Origin: JAFALK01 sp036500605
GTDB taxonomy: Bacteria; Pseudomonadota; Gammaproteobacteria; Burkholderiales; Burkholderiaceae_C
Assembly: GCA_036500605.1 (NCBI GenBank)
Contig: DASYBU010000046.1
Location: forward strand, 1-64,000
DNA length: 64,000 bases
Direction of reading: 5' to 3'
The notes beneath the pieces are model-generated. The model had not been told where the DNA came from. It ran no database searches and saw only the letters and a program-made list of their open reading frames with translations. This document shows, one piece after another, positions 33,190-41,264 of this stretch; the stretch's first letter is position 1; the number at the start of each line of letters is the position of its first letter. Both the position numbers and the translations under genes were made by a program.

Positions 33190-33213
33190 GTGGTCCCTCC
33201 GACAGGAATCGAA
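33190..33213 (+). repeat. attR, right copy of 24-bp core repeat
   Basis: Identical to 13855-13878. It covers the CCA end, acceptor 3' strand and part of the T arm of tRNA-Arg, so integration regenerated an intact tRNA. Confidence 0.9.
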
Positions 33214-33265
33214 CCTGTATCTGCCGCTTAGGAGGCGGCCGTTCTATCCATTGAACTACGGAGAG
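33191..33265 (-). tRNA. tRNA-Arg (anticodon CCT)
   Basis: 75 nt including an encoded CCA. The acceptor pair ctctccg/cggaggg includes one G-T wobble; D stem gttc/gaac, anticodon stem gccgc/gcggc around loop ctcctaa with CCT at the anticodon, and T stem acagg/cctgt with loop ttcgatt. It reads AGG codons. It is the integration site of the element. Confidence 0.97.
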
Positions 33266-33301
33266 TGAGGCGGGATTCTAAGCGGTGATCCGCGCCAGCT
33301 T

Positions 33302-34420
33302 TCACGCTGCCAAGCCCGCCAACTTCTCTCGCAACTCTTCCTTGCTGGGTAAGTAGAGTTGGTATTCCCGCGCATGGATGTTGGCGTCCTTGGGAAGAGT
33401 GATTTCCACCAAGGCCTCGTTCTTGCGCTTGCACAGCACGATGCCGACCGTGGCGTTCTCGCCGTCGCGGCGGACATGGCGGTCGAAATAGTTGACATAC
33501 ATCTGCATCTGGCCGAGGTCTTGATGCGTGAGCTTGCCGAGCTTCAGGTCGATCAGCACGTAGCAGCGCAGCAGGCGGTTGTAGAAGACGAGGTCAACGA
33601 AGAAATGGTCTCCATCGAAGGTGAAGCGTTTTTGTCGGGCCTCGAACAAGAAGCCTTTACCCAATTCCAGCAGGAAGCGGCCGATCTCGTTAATGATGGC
33701 TGCTTCCAGATCAGATTCCGAGAAGCTCGCCCGCTCTTCAAGCCCGAGGAACTCCAGCACCAAGGGTTCCTTCAGCAGGTCGCTGGCCTGACTGACGACC
33801 AGTCCCTCGCGGGCCAGGCGGCGGATGCCTGCCTTATCGCGGCTGACGGCCAAGCGTTCGTATAGAGCACTCTCGAATTGCCGCTTGAGCTCGCGCAGCG
33901 TCCAGCCTTGTTCGGCGGCCTCGATCTCGTAGAAGCTGCGCTCTTCCAAGTTCTTTACGCCCATCAGGAAGACATGATGCGACCAGCTCAGCGCGAAGCT
34001 CGACGCCGCCGCTTGGCGCTGACTTGGGTGCTGCTGCAAAAGGTCAGACAACGTCTGACCTTTTGTGTGCTGCGGCGAAGAGTCAGACAGCGTCTGACCG
34101 ATGCGGTCAGTGTGGAGCAGATAAAACTGCCGCATCAGTTTGAGATTGGTTGCCGAAAATCCGGCACCAAACTCGAGCGCAAGGCGAGCGGCCAGTCGGG
34201 TCAGGACGACCTTGCCGTAGGCTGCCCGCTGTTGACCCTTTTGCTCGAACTCCACGATGTGGCGCCCGATCTCGAAATTCGTCCGCACCTGAATGAGGTC
34301 GACGCCGCGCGCGACCGAATTGCGTGCGGACTGGATCAGCTCGCGCAATCGCACGTACAGCAGGCCCTCATCGCTGCTTGCATCTGTGGGGGTGCTGTTG
34401 TTGGGCATTTGTTTCTTCAT
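33302..34420 (-). CDS. YhcG/DUF1016 PD-(D/E)XK nuclease-like protein
   Basis: 372 aa. An N-terminal helical DUF1016 domain (LRELIQSARNSVARGVDLIQ) is followed by a C-terminal PD-(D/E)XK domain with FFVDLVFYNR and YVLIDLKLGKL, giving the D ... D-x-K active site near residues 260-285. Homologues accompany restriction-modification systems or stand alone. Here it is just outside the mobile element, without a methylase. Residues about 105-125 contain a repeated GQTLSD peptide encoded by two palindromes that look like an in-frame insertion. Confidence 0.88.
   Translation of the reverse strand: MKKQMPNNSTPTDASSDEGLLYVRLRELIQSARNSVARGVDLIQVRTNFEIGRHIVEFEQKGQQRAAYGKVVLTRLAARLALEFGAGFSATNLKLMRQFYLLHTDRIGQTLSDSSPQHTKGQTLSDLLQQHPSQRQAAASSFALSWSHHVFLMGVKNLEERSFYEIEAAEQGWTLRELKRQFESALYERLAVSRDKAGIRRLAREGLVVSQASDLLKEPLVLEFLGLEERASFSESDLEAAIINEIGRFLLELGKGFLFEARQKRFTFDGDHFFVDLVFYNRLLRCYVLIDLKLGKLTHQDLGQMQMYVNYFDRHVRRDGENATVGIVLCKRKNEALVEITLPKDANIHAREYQLYLPSKEELREKLAGLAA
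34042..34098. repeat. Two palindromes inserted in the DUF1016 gene
   Basis: 34042-34060 is a palindrome (ggtcagac aac gtctgacc). 34082-34098 is a near copy (gtcagac agc gtctgac) 40 bp away, and a further half-copy (ggtcag) is at about 34105. All lie in frame inside the coding region. Confidence 0.75.
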
Positions 34421-34443
34421 TTCGACGCTGCCTGGCTACACGC

Positions 34444-37400
34444 TCAATCCCACTTCCACTGCCAAATCACCTCCAGCGCATTGTCATCCCCCGTCTGCGC
34501 CCGCAGCGTGAACCGCTGCGCGATCCGGTAGATCAATTGCCAGCTGCCCGTCGTCGCATTGAGGCTGCGCTCATAGCCCACGTACCAGCGCTTCGAGATC
34601 TGCTTGCCCAGGTGGACGATGGTCTCGCGGGTCGTGCTGTCGGTGGTGGCTTCGCCCTGGCGCACCGAGACTTCATCGAGGCCCAGGCTCTTGATCATCT
34701 TGTCGGAGGTGCTCTGCCCATCGCCCGCCAGCAGTGCCAGCGCAGCTTGCTGCAGCACGGCCGTGTCGGCCTGGCCCAGGCCTTCGCTGCCGTGGCCGAG
34801 CAGCAGCCAGGCGAGCTTGTCGGTGTCACTCATGTCCGGGTCGGAATAAAGCTTGATCACCGGACTCTGCGCGCTGCCGCTGACGATCACGCCGACACGG
34901 GTGTCGGAGTTGGCGCGCAGGGCCAGGATGTCCAGGCGCGGGTTGTCGTAGGGGCCGTTGAAGACCACCTCGCCGCGCTCGATGTCGAGCTTCTGCCCGT
35001 AGGCCGCAAAGGTGCCGCCCACGGTGCTGACACTGCCTTTCACAGCCGGCTTGCCACCGGTCTGCGTGACGGTCAGCGAGCCGCGCAGCAGGCTCTCGAA
35101 GCCGTGGCCGCGCAGGCGCAGCGATTTGCCCAGGTCCACCGTGATGTTGACCTGAGTCTTGCGGGCCGAGGCCTCCTCGGGCGCAGGCGGCTGCCAGGTT
35201 TGTTCGGGCCGCAGCACGTAGACGTCGTCGCCGAGGCTTGGCGCATCGCCGTGCGAGAAATCGAACAGGCCTTCGTCGACATTGAGCTTGCCGTCGAGCT
35301 TCAAGGCCTGTGCGTCGAGTTGCAACTGCGCCTGGCCGCTGGCGATGAGGCGCCGGTCGATGCGGTTGAAGACGGTGAAATGGTCGGCCTTGAAATCAAG
35401 TTTGGCCTGCGGCTTCTCGCCCAGTTGCGCGGTGCCGCTGGCCTCGATGCTGCCGCTGCCGCCGTGCAAGGACAGGTTCTTCAGCGTGGCGCTCGCGCCA
35501 TCAAGATCGAGCTGGAAGGCGCCCTGGCTGAAGTCCACGCCGAGCAGCAGGTTGCGCACGGTGAGGTCCTTGCCCGAAGCGGCGCCAAGCACATGCGGCG
35601 CGCCCACCGTGCCGCTCAGCTTGAACTGCGCGCCGAGCGCGCCGCCCAGCCGCCAGCCCGGCGGCAGCAGGGCGCCCCAGGAGCCGACATGGTCGGTCTG
35701 CGCCTGCAGGTCGCCGGACAGCTCGGCCTTCGGACCGGGCACCAGCGCGTCAGGCACCGTCTGTGCGCTGAGTTGGCCCGTTAGCGAACCCCAGCGCGAA
35801 CCGGCCAGTTCGGGCTTGAACAGCCAGTGGCCGTCGTGCGCGCTCAAGGCGAGGCGCAGCGTGTCCAGACCCAAGGCCTGGCGCCGACCGGTGTCGTCCT
35901 GCACGGACATGTCGCCGCTCTTGCGTTCGATCAGCGCATCGAGCTCGAGCTTGTTCGTGCTGTTGATGCGCAGCGAACCGCCGACCACCAGATCACCGCT
36001 CCAGCCGAACTCCGGCTGCCAGCGTGCCAGCAGCGGCGCCACGGACAAGGGCTCAAGATCGAGTGCGGCATGCACCTCGGGCAGCGCGCCCTGGCTGCGC
36101 GGCGCGTGCCATTGCAGCTCGCTCCAGCGCCAGCGCGCGCCGCCGAGTTCCAGCGCGCCGGGCGCAAGCTGCGCGTCGGTCACCGCATGAGCGGGATTGA
36201 AGGCGAGTGCCAGTTGCAGATCCGTCGCGTCGATCAATGCGGGCAGCTTCGGATCATCGGCGCGCGCCTGCAGGCGACTGATCCGGGCCTGCCAGCTTTG
36301 CGCCGACAGCGCGCCGCTCAAGGCCAGATGCGCCTGCCCGGCCCAGGGCTGTGTCGGTTGCTGGCTCGGCGGATGGAAGCGGCCGTTCATGTCGAGCTGC
36401 AATTGATGCTGCGCCCAACTGCCGCTGAGCGCGAGCGTGGCCCGCTCGACGTTCTGGCCGGCCCAGGCCGCCCGGTGGAGTTCAGCGTCAATTTTCAGTG
36501 GCGCGTCCCAGGCATTGCTGGCCTGAACCTGCAGGCGGGCCTGCTCGGCGCGCAACTGGAGCGGGCCGCTCAGTTGCAGCTCCTGCACCGCCGCCTGACC
36601 GTCGAGGCTGAAGACAAAGCCGGGATCGAGCGTGAACTTGAAATCGGCCTGTGCGCCGCCGGCCAGCTTGCGATCGCGCAGCACCGGGTTCAGCAGCGCG
36701 AGGTCGGGATCGCTCAGATGCACGTCGCCGCGCACACGCGGAGCTTGCGGTGTGCCATCGAGATGCGCATTGAACTTGGCCTTGCCGCCAGCGAGGCTCA
36801 GGTCGGCCTGCACGTCGCCGCTTGCATAGCGCGCCTGGCCTTCAAGCGGCAGCGCCGCCCAACGGCTCGGTTGCAGCTGCACTTGCAACTGGCCTTGCGG
36901 CCATCCGCGTCCATCGGCTGCGATCTGCAGATCGGCGTCGAGCTTGGCGTTGACGAGCGCTTGCGGAGCGGTTTTCCAGAACTGCTGCGGATCGAAGTTC
37001 TGCACCTGCCCCGTCGCCTTGGCGGCCCACAGCTTGCCGCGCCGATCAGCGCGGCCTTGCAACTCGGCCTGCGCCGCGCCGGCCACGAGCAAGGCATGGC
37101 TGACGACGATGTGATCGCTCTCCACGCTCGCCTGCAGATCAAGCTTGAGTTTGTTGCCGGTCAGCTGCGCTTTGACCGCCAGCGGCGCCTTCGGTGCGCC
37201 CGCCAATTCAGCCGTGCCGGACAGCAGCATGGCGGCGGCGCGGCGGTCCAGCGCTTCGGGGCGTAGGCTTTGCAAACGCAGCTGCAAACGCCATTGCGCA
37301 TCGGGCGCGAGGCTGCCCTGGCCGCCGAGGCTGCCGCCGCCGAGCAGCCGTGCTTCGAGCGTTTGCAGTTGCAAGTTCTCGGGCTGATCGGGCCGCGCTT

Positions 37401-38319
37401 GCAAGGCCAGATGCAGGCTTTGCACCGGTAGTCTCTGCTGGTCCCAGCGGCCGGCAACGCTGTTGCTCAGCTGCACCTGCACCGTGGCCGGCTTGTCCCA
37501 GCCGCTCGATTGCAGCGTGGCCTGCCCGGTCAGCGCGGTGCGGGGCAACGCATTCATGAGGGCGTGCAGATCGAGATTGCGCGCGTCCGCCTGCAGGGCC
37601 CGGATCGGCCAGGGCGCGAAAGGCGTGACGGTCGATTGGATCTGCAAATCCTGGCCGGCTTGTTCGAGCCGGGCCTTCACATCGAGCTTCGCCAAGGGAC
37701 CTTGCGCCTGCAACTGGCCTTGCGCCTCCTCGGTCTTCACGTCCAGCTTCAGCGTCACGGGCAGAGCGCCACCCGTGCCGATGCGCGCGTCGCCGCTCAG
37801 GCTCAACTGCTCCCATCGCAAGCGGTCGAGCCGGAGGTGATGCTCCTGTTCGCCGAGCGTCAAGGCGGCGCGCAGATCGTTCAATTGCAGACTGCCTTGC
37901 AGGAAACGGCCGACGCTGAGTGCGTCGATCTGGATCGTTAGCGGCAAGGCAAGATTGCTTGGCGGTTTGGGCGCGCTGCTGGCTGTGCCTTTGGACGGCG
38001 CGAGCACAACTTCGACCTCATCGGCTGACAAGGCACGGATATACAGACTGTGCCGCGTGAGGCTCAGCCCCTGCCAGCGCAGGCCCGTGAGACGCACTTC
38101 GCCAGCGCCACCGGGCAGCGTGTAGACCGCGCGCCGCGCCGCAAAGTCGCCGAGCAACGAGCCCTGCGGCGCTTCCACCGTCAGGCCCGGCACCTTGCTC
38201 AGGAGCCATTCACTGCCCGAAGGCTGGTTGAGCAGCCACACGGCCAGGCCGATCACGGCGGCCACGAGCAGCAGCGGCGTGCCGAGCAGCCACAGCACGA
38301 GCGTACGGCGCTTCATCAT
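34444..38319 (-). CDS. tamB: Translocation and assembly module TamB
   Basis: Large inner-membrane-anchored periplasmic protein that works with TamA; AsmA-like bridge for lipid transport and/or outer-membrane protein assembly. 1291 aa with a single N-terminal signal anchor (LVLWLLGTPLLLVAAVIGLA). The remainder is long stretches of amphipathic beta strand, and a DUF490-type C-terminal domain (about 950-1291) ends in an aromatic WKWD, as usual for TamB. Its start overlaps the tamA stop by one base (TGATG), so translation is coupled. Confidence 0.93.
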   Translation of the reverse strand: MMKRRTLVLWLLGTPLLLVAAVIGLAVWLLNQPSGSEWLLSKVPGLTVEAPQGSLLGDFAARRAVYTLPGGAGEVRLTGLRWQGLSLTRHSLYIRALSADEVEVVLAPSKGTASSAPKPPSNLALPLTIQIDALSVGRFLQGSLQLNDLRAALTLGEQEHHLRLDRLRWEQLSLSGDARIGTGGALPVTLKLDVKTEEAQGQLQAQGPLAKLDVKARLEQAGQDLQIQSTVTPFAPWPIRALQADARNLDLHALMNALPRTALTGQATLQSSGWDKPATVQVQLSNSVAGRWDQQRLPVQSLHLALQARPDQPENLQLQTLEARLLGGGSLGGQGSLAPDAQWRLQLRLQSLRPEALDRRAAAMLLSGTAELAGAPKAPLAVKAQLTGNKLKLDLQASVESDHIVVSHALLVAGAAQAELQGRADRRGKLWAAKATGQVQNFDPQQFWKTAPQALVNAKLDADLQIAADGRGWPQGQLQVQLQPSRWAALPLEGQARYASGDVQADLSLAGGKAKFNAHLDGTPQAPRVRGDVHLSDPDLALLNPVLRDRKLAGGAQADFKFTLDPGFVFSLDGQAAVQELQLSGPLQLRAEQARLQVQASNAWDAPLKIDAELHRAAWAGQNVERATLALSGSWAQHQLQLDMNGRFHPPSQQPTQPWAGQAHLALSGALSAQSWQARISRLQARADDPKLPALIDATDLQLALAFNPAHAVTDAQLAPGALELGGARWRWSELQWHAPRSQGALPEVHAALDLEPLSVAPLLARWQPEFGWSGDLVVGGSLRINSTNKLELDALIERKSGDMSVQDDTGRRQALGLDTLRLALSAHDGHWLFKPELAGSRWGSLTGQLSAQTVPDALVPGPKAELSGDLQAQTDHVGSWGALLPPGWRLGGALGAQFKLSGTVGAPHVLGAASGKDLTVRNLLLGVDFSQGAFQLDLDGASATLKNLSLHGGSGSIEASGTAQLGEKPQAKLDFKADHFTVFNRIDRRLIASGQAQLQLDAQALKLDGKLNVDEGLFDFSHGDAPSLGDDVYVLRPEQTWQPPAPEEASARKTQVNITVDLGKSLRLRGHGFESLLRGSLTVTQTGGKPAVKGSVSTVGGTFAAYGQKLDIERGEVVFNGPYDNPRLDILALRANSDTRVGVIVSGSAQSPVIKLYSDPDMSDTDKLAWLLLGHGSEGLGQADTAVLQQAALALLAGDGQSTSDKMIKSLGLDEVSVRQGEATTDSTTRETIVHLGKQISKRWYVGYERSLNATTGSWQLIYRIAQRFTLRAQTGDDNALEVIWQWKWD

Positions 38320-40046
38320 CAGAAGGTCACCCCGACGCTAAAGCTCAAGTGGAAGCGCCCGGTTTCCACGCCTCGCGCGATGTCGACCTTGAGCGGCCCG
38401 ACGGGGCTGCGCCAACGCAGACCCACGCCGTAGCCCCAGACGGGGCGGTAATCCTGCCAACGGTCGGCCGCATTGCCGGCATCGACAAACACCGCGCCCC
38501 ACAGCGAAGGCCAATCGGCCCGCAGTGGATGAGCGGCCTCGACGCTGCCGGTCAAGGACACGCGCCCGCCGACCGTCGCGCCATTCACCATCGGGCCGAG
38601 ATCCTGATAACCGTAACCTCGCACGGAGTCGTCACCGCCGGCGCGGAACAGCAGCTTCTCGGGGATGCCGACATTCGCGCGGGCAAAGACCTGATCGACT
38701 TCCATCCGTGTGTTGCCGAACCAATGGCCGCCGAGCGGTCGATAAGCGGCCAGCTTGAACTGCATGCGGCCGAACGGGCCGGCGCTGGCGTCGCTGCTGT
38801 CCGAACGGCCGGCACCCAGCAGCAGCAACGCTTGGTGGCCCTCGGTCGGCAGGATCAGGCTGTCGAGGCGGCGGCGCGTCCATTGGATATTGGCCGAGAG
38901 CGCCGCAGCCGTGCTGCGTCCGGCGGCCGTGTCGTCACGCGCACGCAGCAGTTCGAGATAGGTCAGGCGCTCGTCGCGTTCGGTCTCGCGGATGCGGCCG
39001 ATCCGCGTCGTCAGGTTGGTCTGGATTTCTTCGCCGCTGCGGTCCTGCTCATACTGCACGGAACCGAGATTGCGCGACAGGTCGAGCTGCGGATGCGAGC
39101 TGAGTTCCACCTCGGCCAGACGCTGGTCGCGGCCATAAAGCAGCTTGGTGCGGGCGCGCAGCGGCAGGCCGAAGGGCTGGCGGTTCAGGTATTCGAGCGA
39201 GACGCTCTGGCCGGTGTTGGCGTGATAGCCGATACCCGTCGTGGCCTGCTGGCGCGCGGCCTCGCGCACGGTGACCAGCACCGGCGCCGCGGCCGCGTTG
39301 TTGTCGTCGGGCTGCAATTGCACGGCCACGCCGTCGAACAGCAGGGTCTTGCGCAGCCGGTTCTCGAAGTCGGTCAGCGTCTGCTCGGTGTAGGGCTCGC
39401 CGGGCTCGAACACCGCGAGCCGCCGCACGCTCTCGGGCGACAAGTACTTGAGGCCTTCGATGCGCAGTTCACCGAGGTGGTAGAGCGGGCCGCTGTCCAT
39501 CACCAGGCTCAGGAAGACCTGGTGCGTGCCGGTTTCCACGCGGGCGACCGTGCTGGCCCAATGCGCTTGCGCATAGCCTTGCGCGCGGGCGAGCGTGAGG
39601 GCGCCGACCTTGGCGGCGCTCCAGTCCGATTGCGTGAAGGGCTCGCCCGCACGCAGGGTCCAGGCGGCGCGCACGCGCTCGGCCAGCGCCTTGCCTTCGA
39701 TCTCGCCGCTGAAATGGAGGATGACTTCGGAGACATCGGCACGCGGACCGGGATCGACCTTGAGGCGGATCGTGTCGCCCGCGCGCTCGGGTTTGATCAC
39801 CGCATCGAAATAGCCTTCGGTCTGCAGGAGCTCACGGCCTTGCACCGGCGCATCGGCGCTCAAGCGGCCGATCTCCTGGTCTGACAGCTCGACGCCGTCG
39901 TGCAGCGCGCGGGCCAGTTCCAGGTGTTGCTGCAGCAGGTCGCGCAGCGGCTTGGGTGCGTCGATTTCGAGCGTTACGGCGCCGGCACGATCAGCAAGCG
40001 CGAACATCAGCGAGAACAGCAGCGCCGACAGTAACGATCGCATCAT
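38319..40046 (-). CDS. tamA: Translocation and assembly module TamA
   Basis: Omp85-family outer-membrane beta-barrel partner of TamB. 575 aa: signal peptide (SLLSALLFSLMFALADRAGA), three POTRA domains to about residue 265 and a C-terminal barrel ending in a phenylalanine (SVGVTF), the sorting signal. The conserved barrel motif is present as GGDDSVRGYGYQDLG near 467-481 (VRGY/F lock). The ATG overlaps the VWA stop by 4 bp. Confidence 0.94.
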   Translation of the reverse strand: MMRSLLSALLFSLMFALADRAGAVTLEIDAPKPLRDLLQQHLELARALHDGVELSDQEIGRLSADAPVQGRELLQTEGYFDAVIKPERAGDTIRLKVDPGPRADVSEVILHFSGEIEGKALAERVRAAWTLRAGEPFTQSDWSAAKVGALTLARAQGYAQAHWASTVARVETGTHQVFLSLVMDSGPLYHLGELRIEGLKYLSPESVRRLAVFEPGEPYTEQTLTDFENRLRKTLLFDGVAVQLQPDDNNAAAAPVLVTVREAARQQATTGIGYHANTGQSVSLEYLNRQPFGLPLRARTKLLYGRDQRLAEVELSSHPQLDLSRNLGSVQYEQDRSGEEIQTNLTTRIGRIRETERDERLTYLELLRARDDTAAGRSTAAALSANIQWTRRRLDSLILPTEGHQALLLLGAGRSDSSDASAGPFGRMQFKLAAYRPLGGHWFGNTRMEVDQVFARANVGIPEKLLFRAGGDDSVRGYGYQDLGPMVNGATVGGRVSLTGSVEAAHPLRADWPSLWGAVFVDAGNAADRWQDYRPVWGYGVGLRWRSPVGPLKVDIARGVETGRFHLSFSVGVTF

Positions 40047-41233
40047 TTGGAAAGCAGCCGCATCGCTCCCTCAAGCCCGGTGAGCGAGAGCGGGAACATG
40101 CGCTGTTGCATCAGTTGCTGGATCAGCGCAATGCTCTGGCGGTACTGCCAAACACCCTGCGGTTCAGGGTTGATCCAGGCATATTTGGGGAAGGCGTGCG
40201 TGAGCCGCTGCAACCATTCGGCGCCGGGCTCCTCGTTCATGTACTCGACGCTGCCGCCGGGCTGCAGGATCTCGTAGGGGCTCATGGTCGCGTCGCCCAC
40301 GAAGATCAGCTTGTAGTCCTTGTTGTACTTGCGGATGACGTCCCACGTGGGGAACTTCTCGGCAAAGCGGCGGCGGTTGTTCTTCCAGACGAAGTCGTAG
40401 ACGCAGTTGTGGAAGTAGTAGAACTCGAGGTGCTTGAACTCGCCCTTGGCGGCCGAGAAAAGCTCTTCCACGCGGTGGATGTGCTCGTCCATCGTGCCGC
40501 CCACGTCCATCAACAAGAGCACCTTGACCTTGTTGTGCCGTTCGGGCTGCATGCGGATGTCGAGCATGCCGGCGTTGGCGGCGGTCTTGTGGATGGTGTC
40601 GTCGAGATCAAGCTCGAGGTCGGAACCTTCACGCGCGAAACGACGAAGACGGCGCAGGGCGACCTTGATGTTGCGGGTGCCGAGCTCGAGGTTGTCGTCG
40701 TAGTCCTTGTAGGCGCGCTGTTCCCAGACCTTGACCGCGCTCTTGTTGCCACCCTTGCCGCCGATGCGGATGCCCGCGGGGTTGTAGCCGCCATTGCCGA
40801 AAGGGCTCGTGCCACCGGTGCCGATCCAGCGGTTGCCGCCTTCGTGGCGCTCCTTCTGTTCTTCAAGGCGCTCCTTGAGCGTCTTCATCAGCTCGTCCCA
40901 GCCCATCGCTTCGAGCGCGGCCTTCTGCTCGGGGCTCAGTTCGATCTGCAGATGCTTCTTGAGCCACTCTTCGGGCAGCTCCTTGGAAAAGTCGGTCAGC
41001 AACTCCACGCCCTTGAAGTACGCGGCGAAGGCGCGATCGAACTTGTCGAAATGCGCTTCGTTCTTCACAAGCGTGGTGCGGGCGAAATAGTAGAAGTCGT
41101 CGATCGACGGCGGACCGAGATCGCCGATGCCGCCGATCACGCCGGCTTCCAGCCCTTCGAGCAGGGTCAGGAATTCGCGCACGGAGACCGGCAACTTGGC
41201 GGCACGCAGGGTTTGGAAGAACTGGATCAGCAT
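40043..41233 (-). CDS. CoxE-like VWA domain protein
   Basis: 396 aa from the ATG at 41233 (MLIQFFQTLRAAKLPVSVRE); the longer frame to 41311 lies in the S9 peptidase gene. The C-terminal von Willebrand A domain has a modified metal site, LLLMDVGGTMD (DxGGT instead of DxSxS). Members of this family work with MoxR-type AAA ATPases as metal-insertion or protein-remodelling pairs, and a MoxR gene lies 2.6 kb upstream in the same gene chain. Cytoplasmic. Confidence 0.88.
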   Translation of the reverse strand: MLIQFFQTLRAAKLPVSVREFLTLLEGLEAGVIGGIGDLGPPSIDDFYYFARTTLVKNEAHFDKFDRAFAAYFKGVELLTDFSKELPEEWLKKHLQIELSPEQKAALEAMGWDELMKTLKERLEEQKERHEGGNRWIGTGGTSPFGNGGYNPAGIRIGGKGGNKSAVKVWEQRAYKDYDDNLELGTRNIKVALRRLRRFAREGSDLELDLDDTIHKTAANAGMLDIRMQPERHNKVKVLLLMDVGGTMDEHIHRVEELFSAAKGEFKHLEFYYFHNCVYDFVWKNNRRRFAEKFPTWDVIRKYNKDYKLIFVGDATMSPYEILQPGGSVEYMNEEPGAEWLQRLTHAFPKYAWINPEPQGVWQYRQSIALIQQLMQQRMFPLSLTGLEGAMRLLSK

Positions 41234-41264
41234 GAAGACGACTTCTCTACAGCGTGGGTCGAGG

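Larger units (their letters stand above)
13855..33213. mobile_element. Integrated decayed prophage / genomic island in tRNA-Arg
   Basis: About 19.4 kb between two 24-bp repeats, the right one completing tRNA-Arg(CCT), with a P4-type integrase immediately inside. Contents are phage-like (tape measure, DUF2280, O/P replication pair, Cro-like regulator) mixed with a toxin-antitoxin pair, a HEPN-motif protein and an IS110 transposase. Portal, capsid, terminase large subunit, baseplate and lysis genes are not seen, so it should not make particles alone. Nearly all element genes run on the minus strand, away from the integrase end. Confidence 0.88.

Noticed and set aside
34324..37266. Long plus-strand open frames opposite tamB
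   Set aside because: Shadow frames in high-GC DNA; no ribosome sites and no recognisable domains, while tamB on the other strand is unambiguous.
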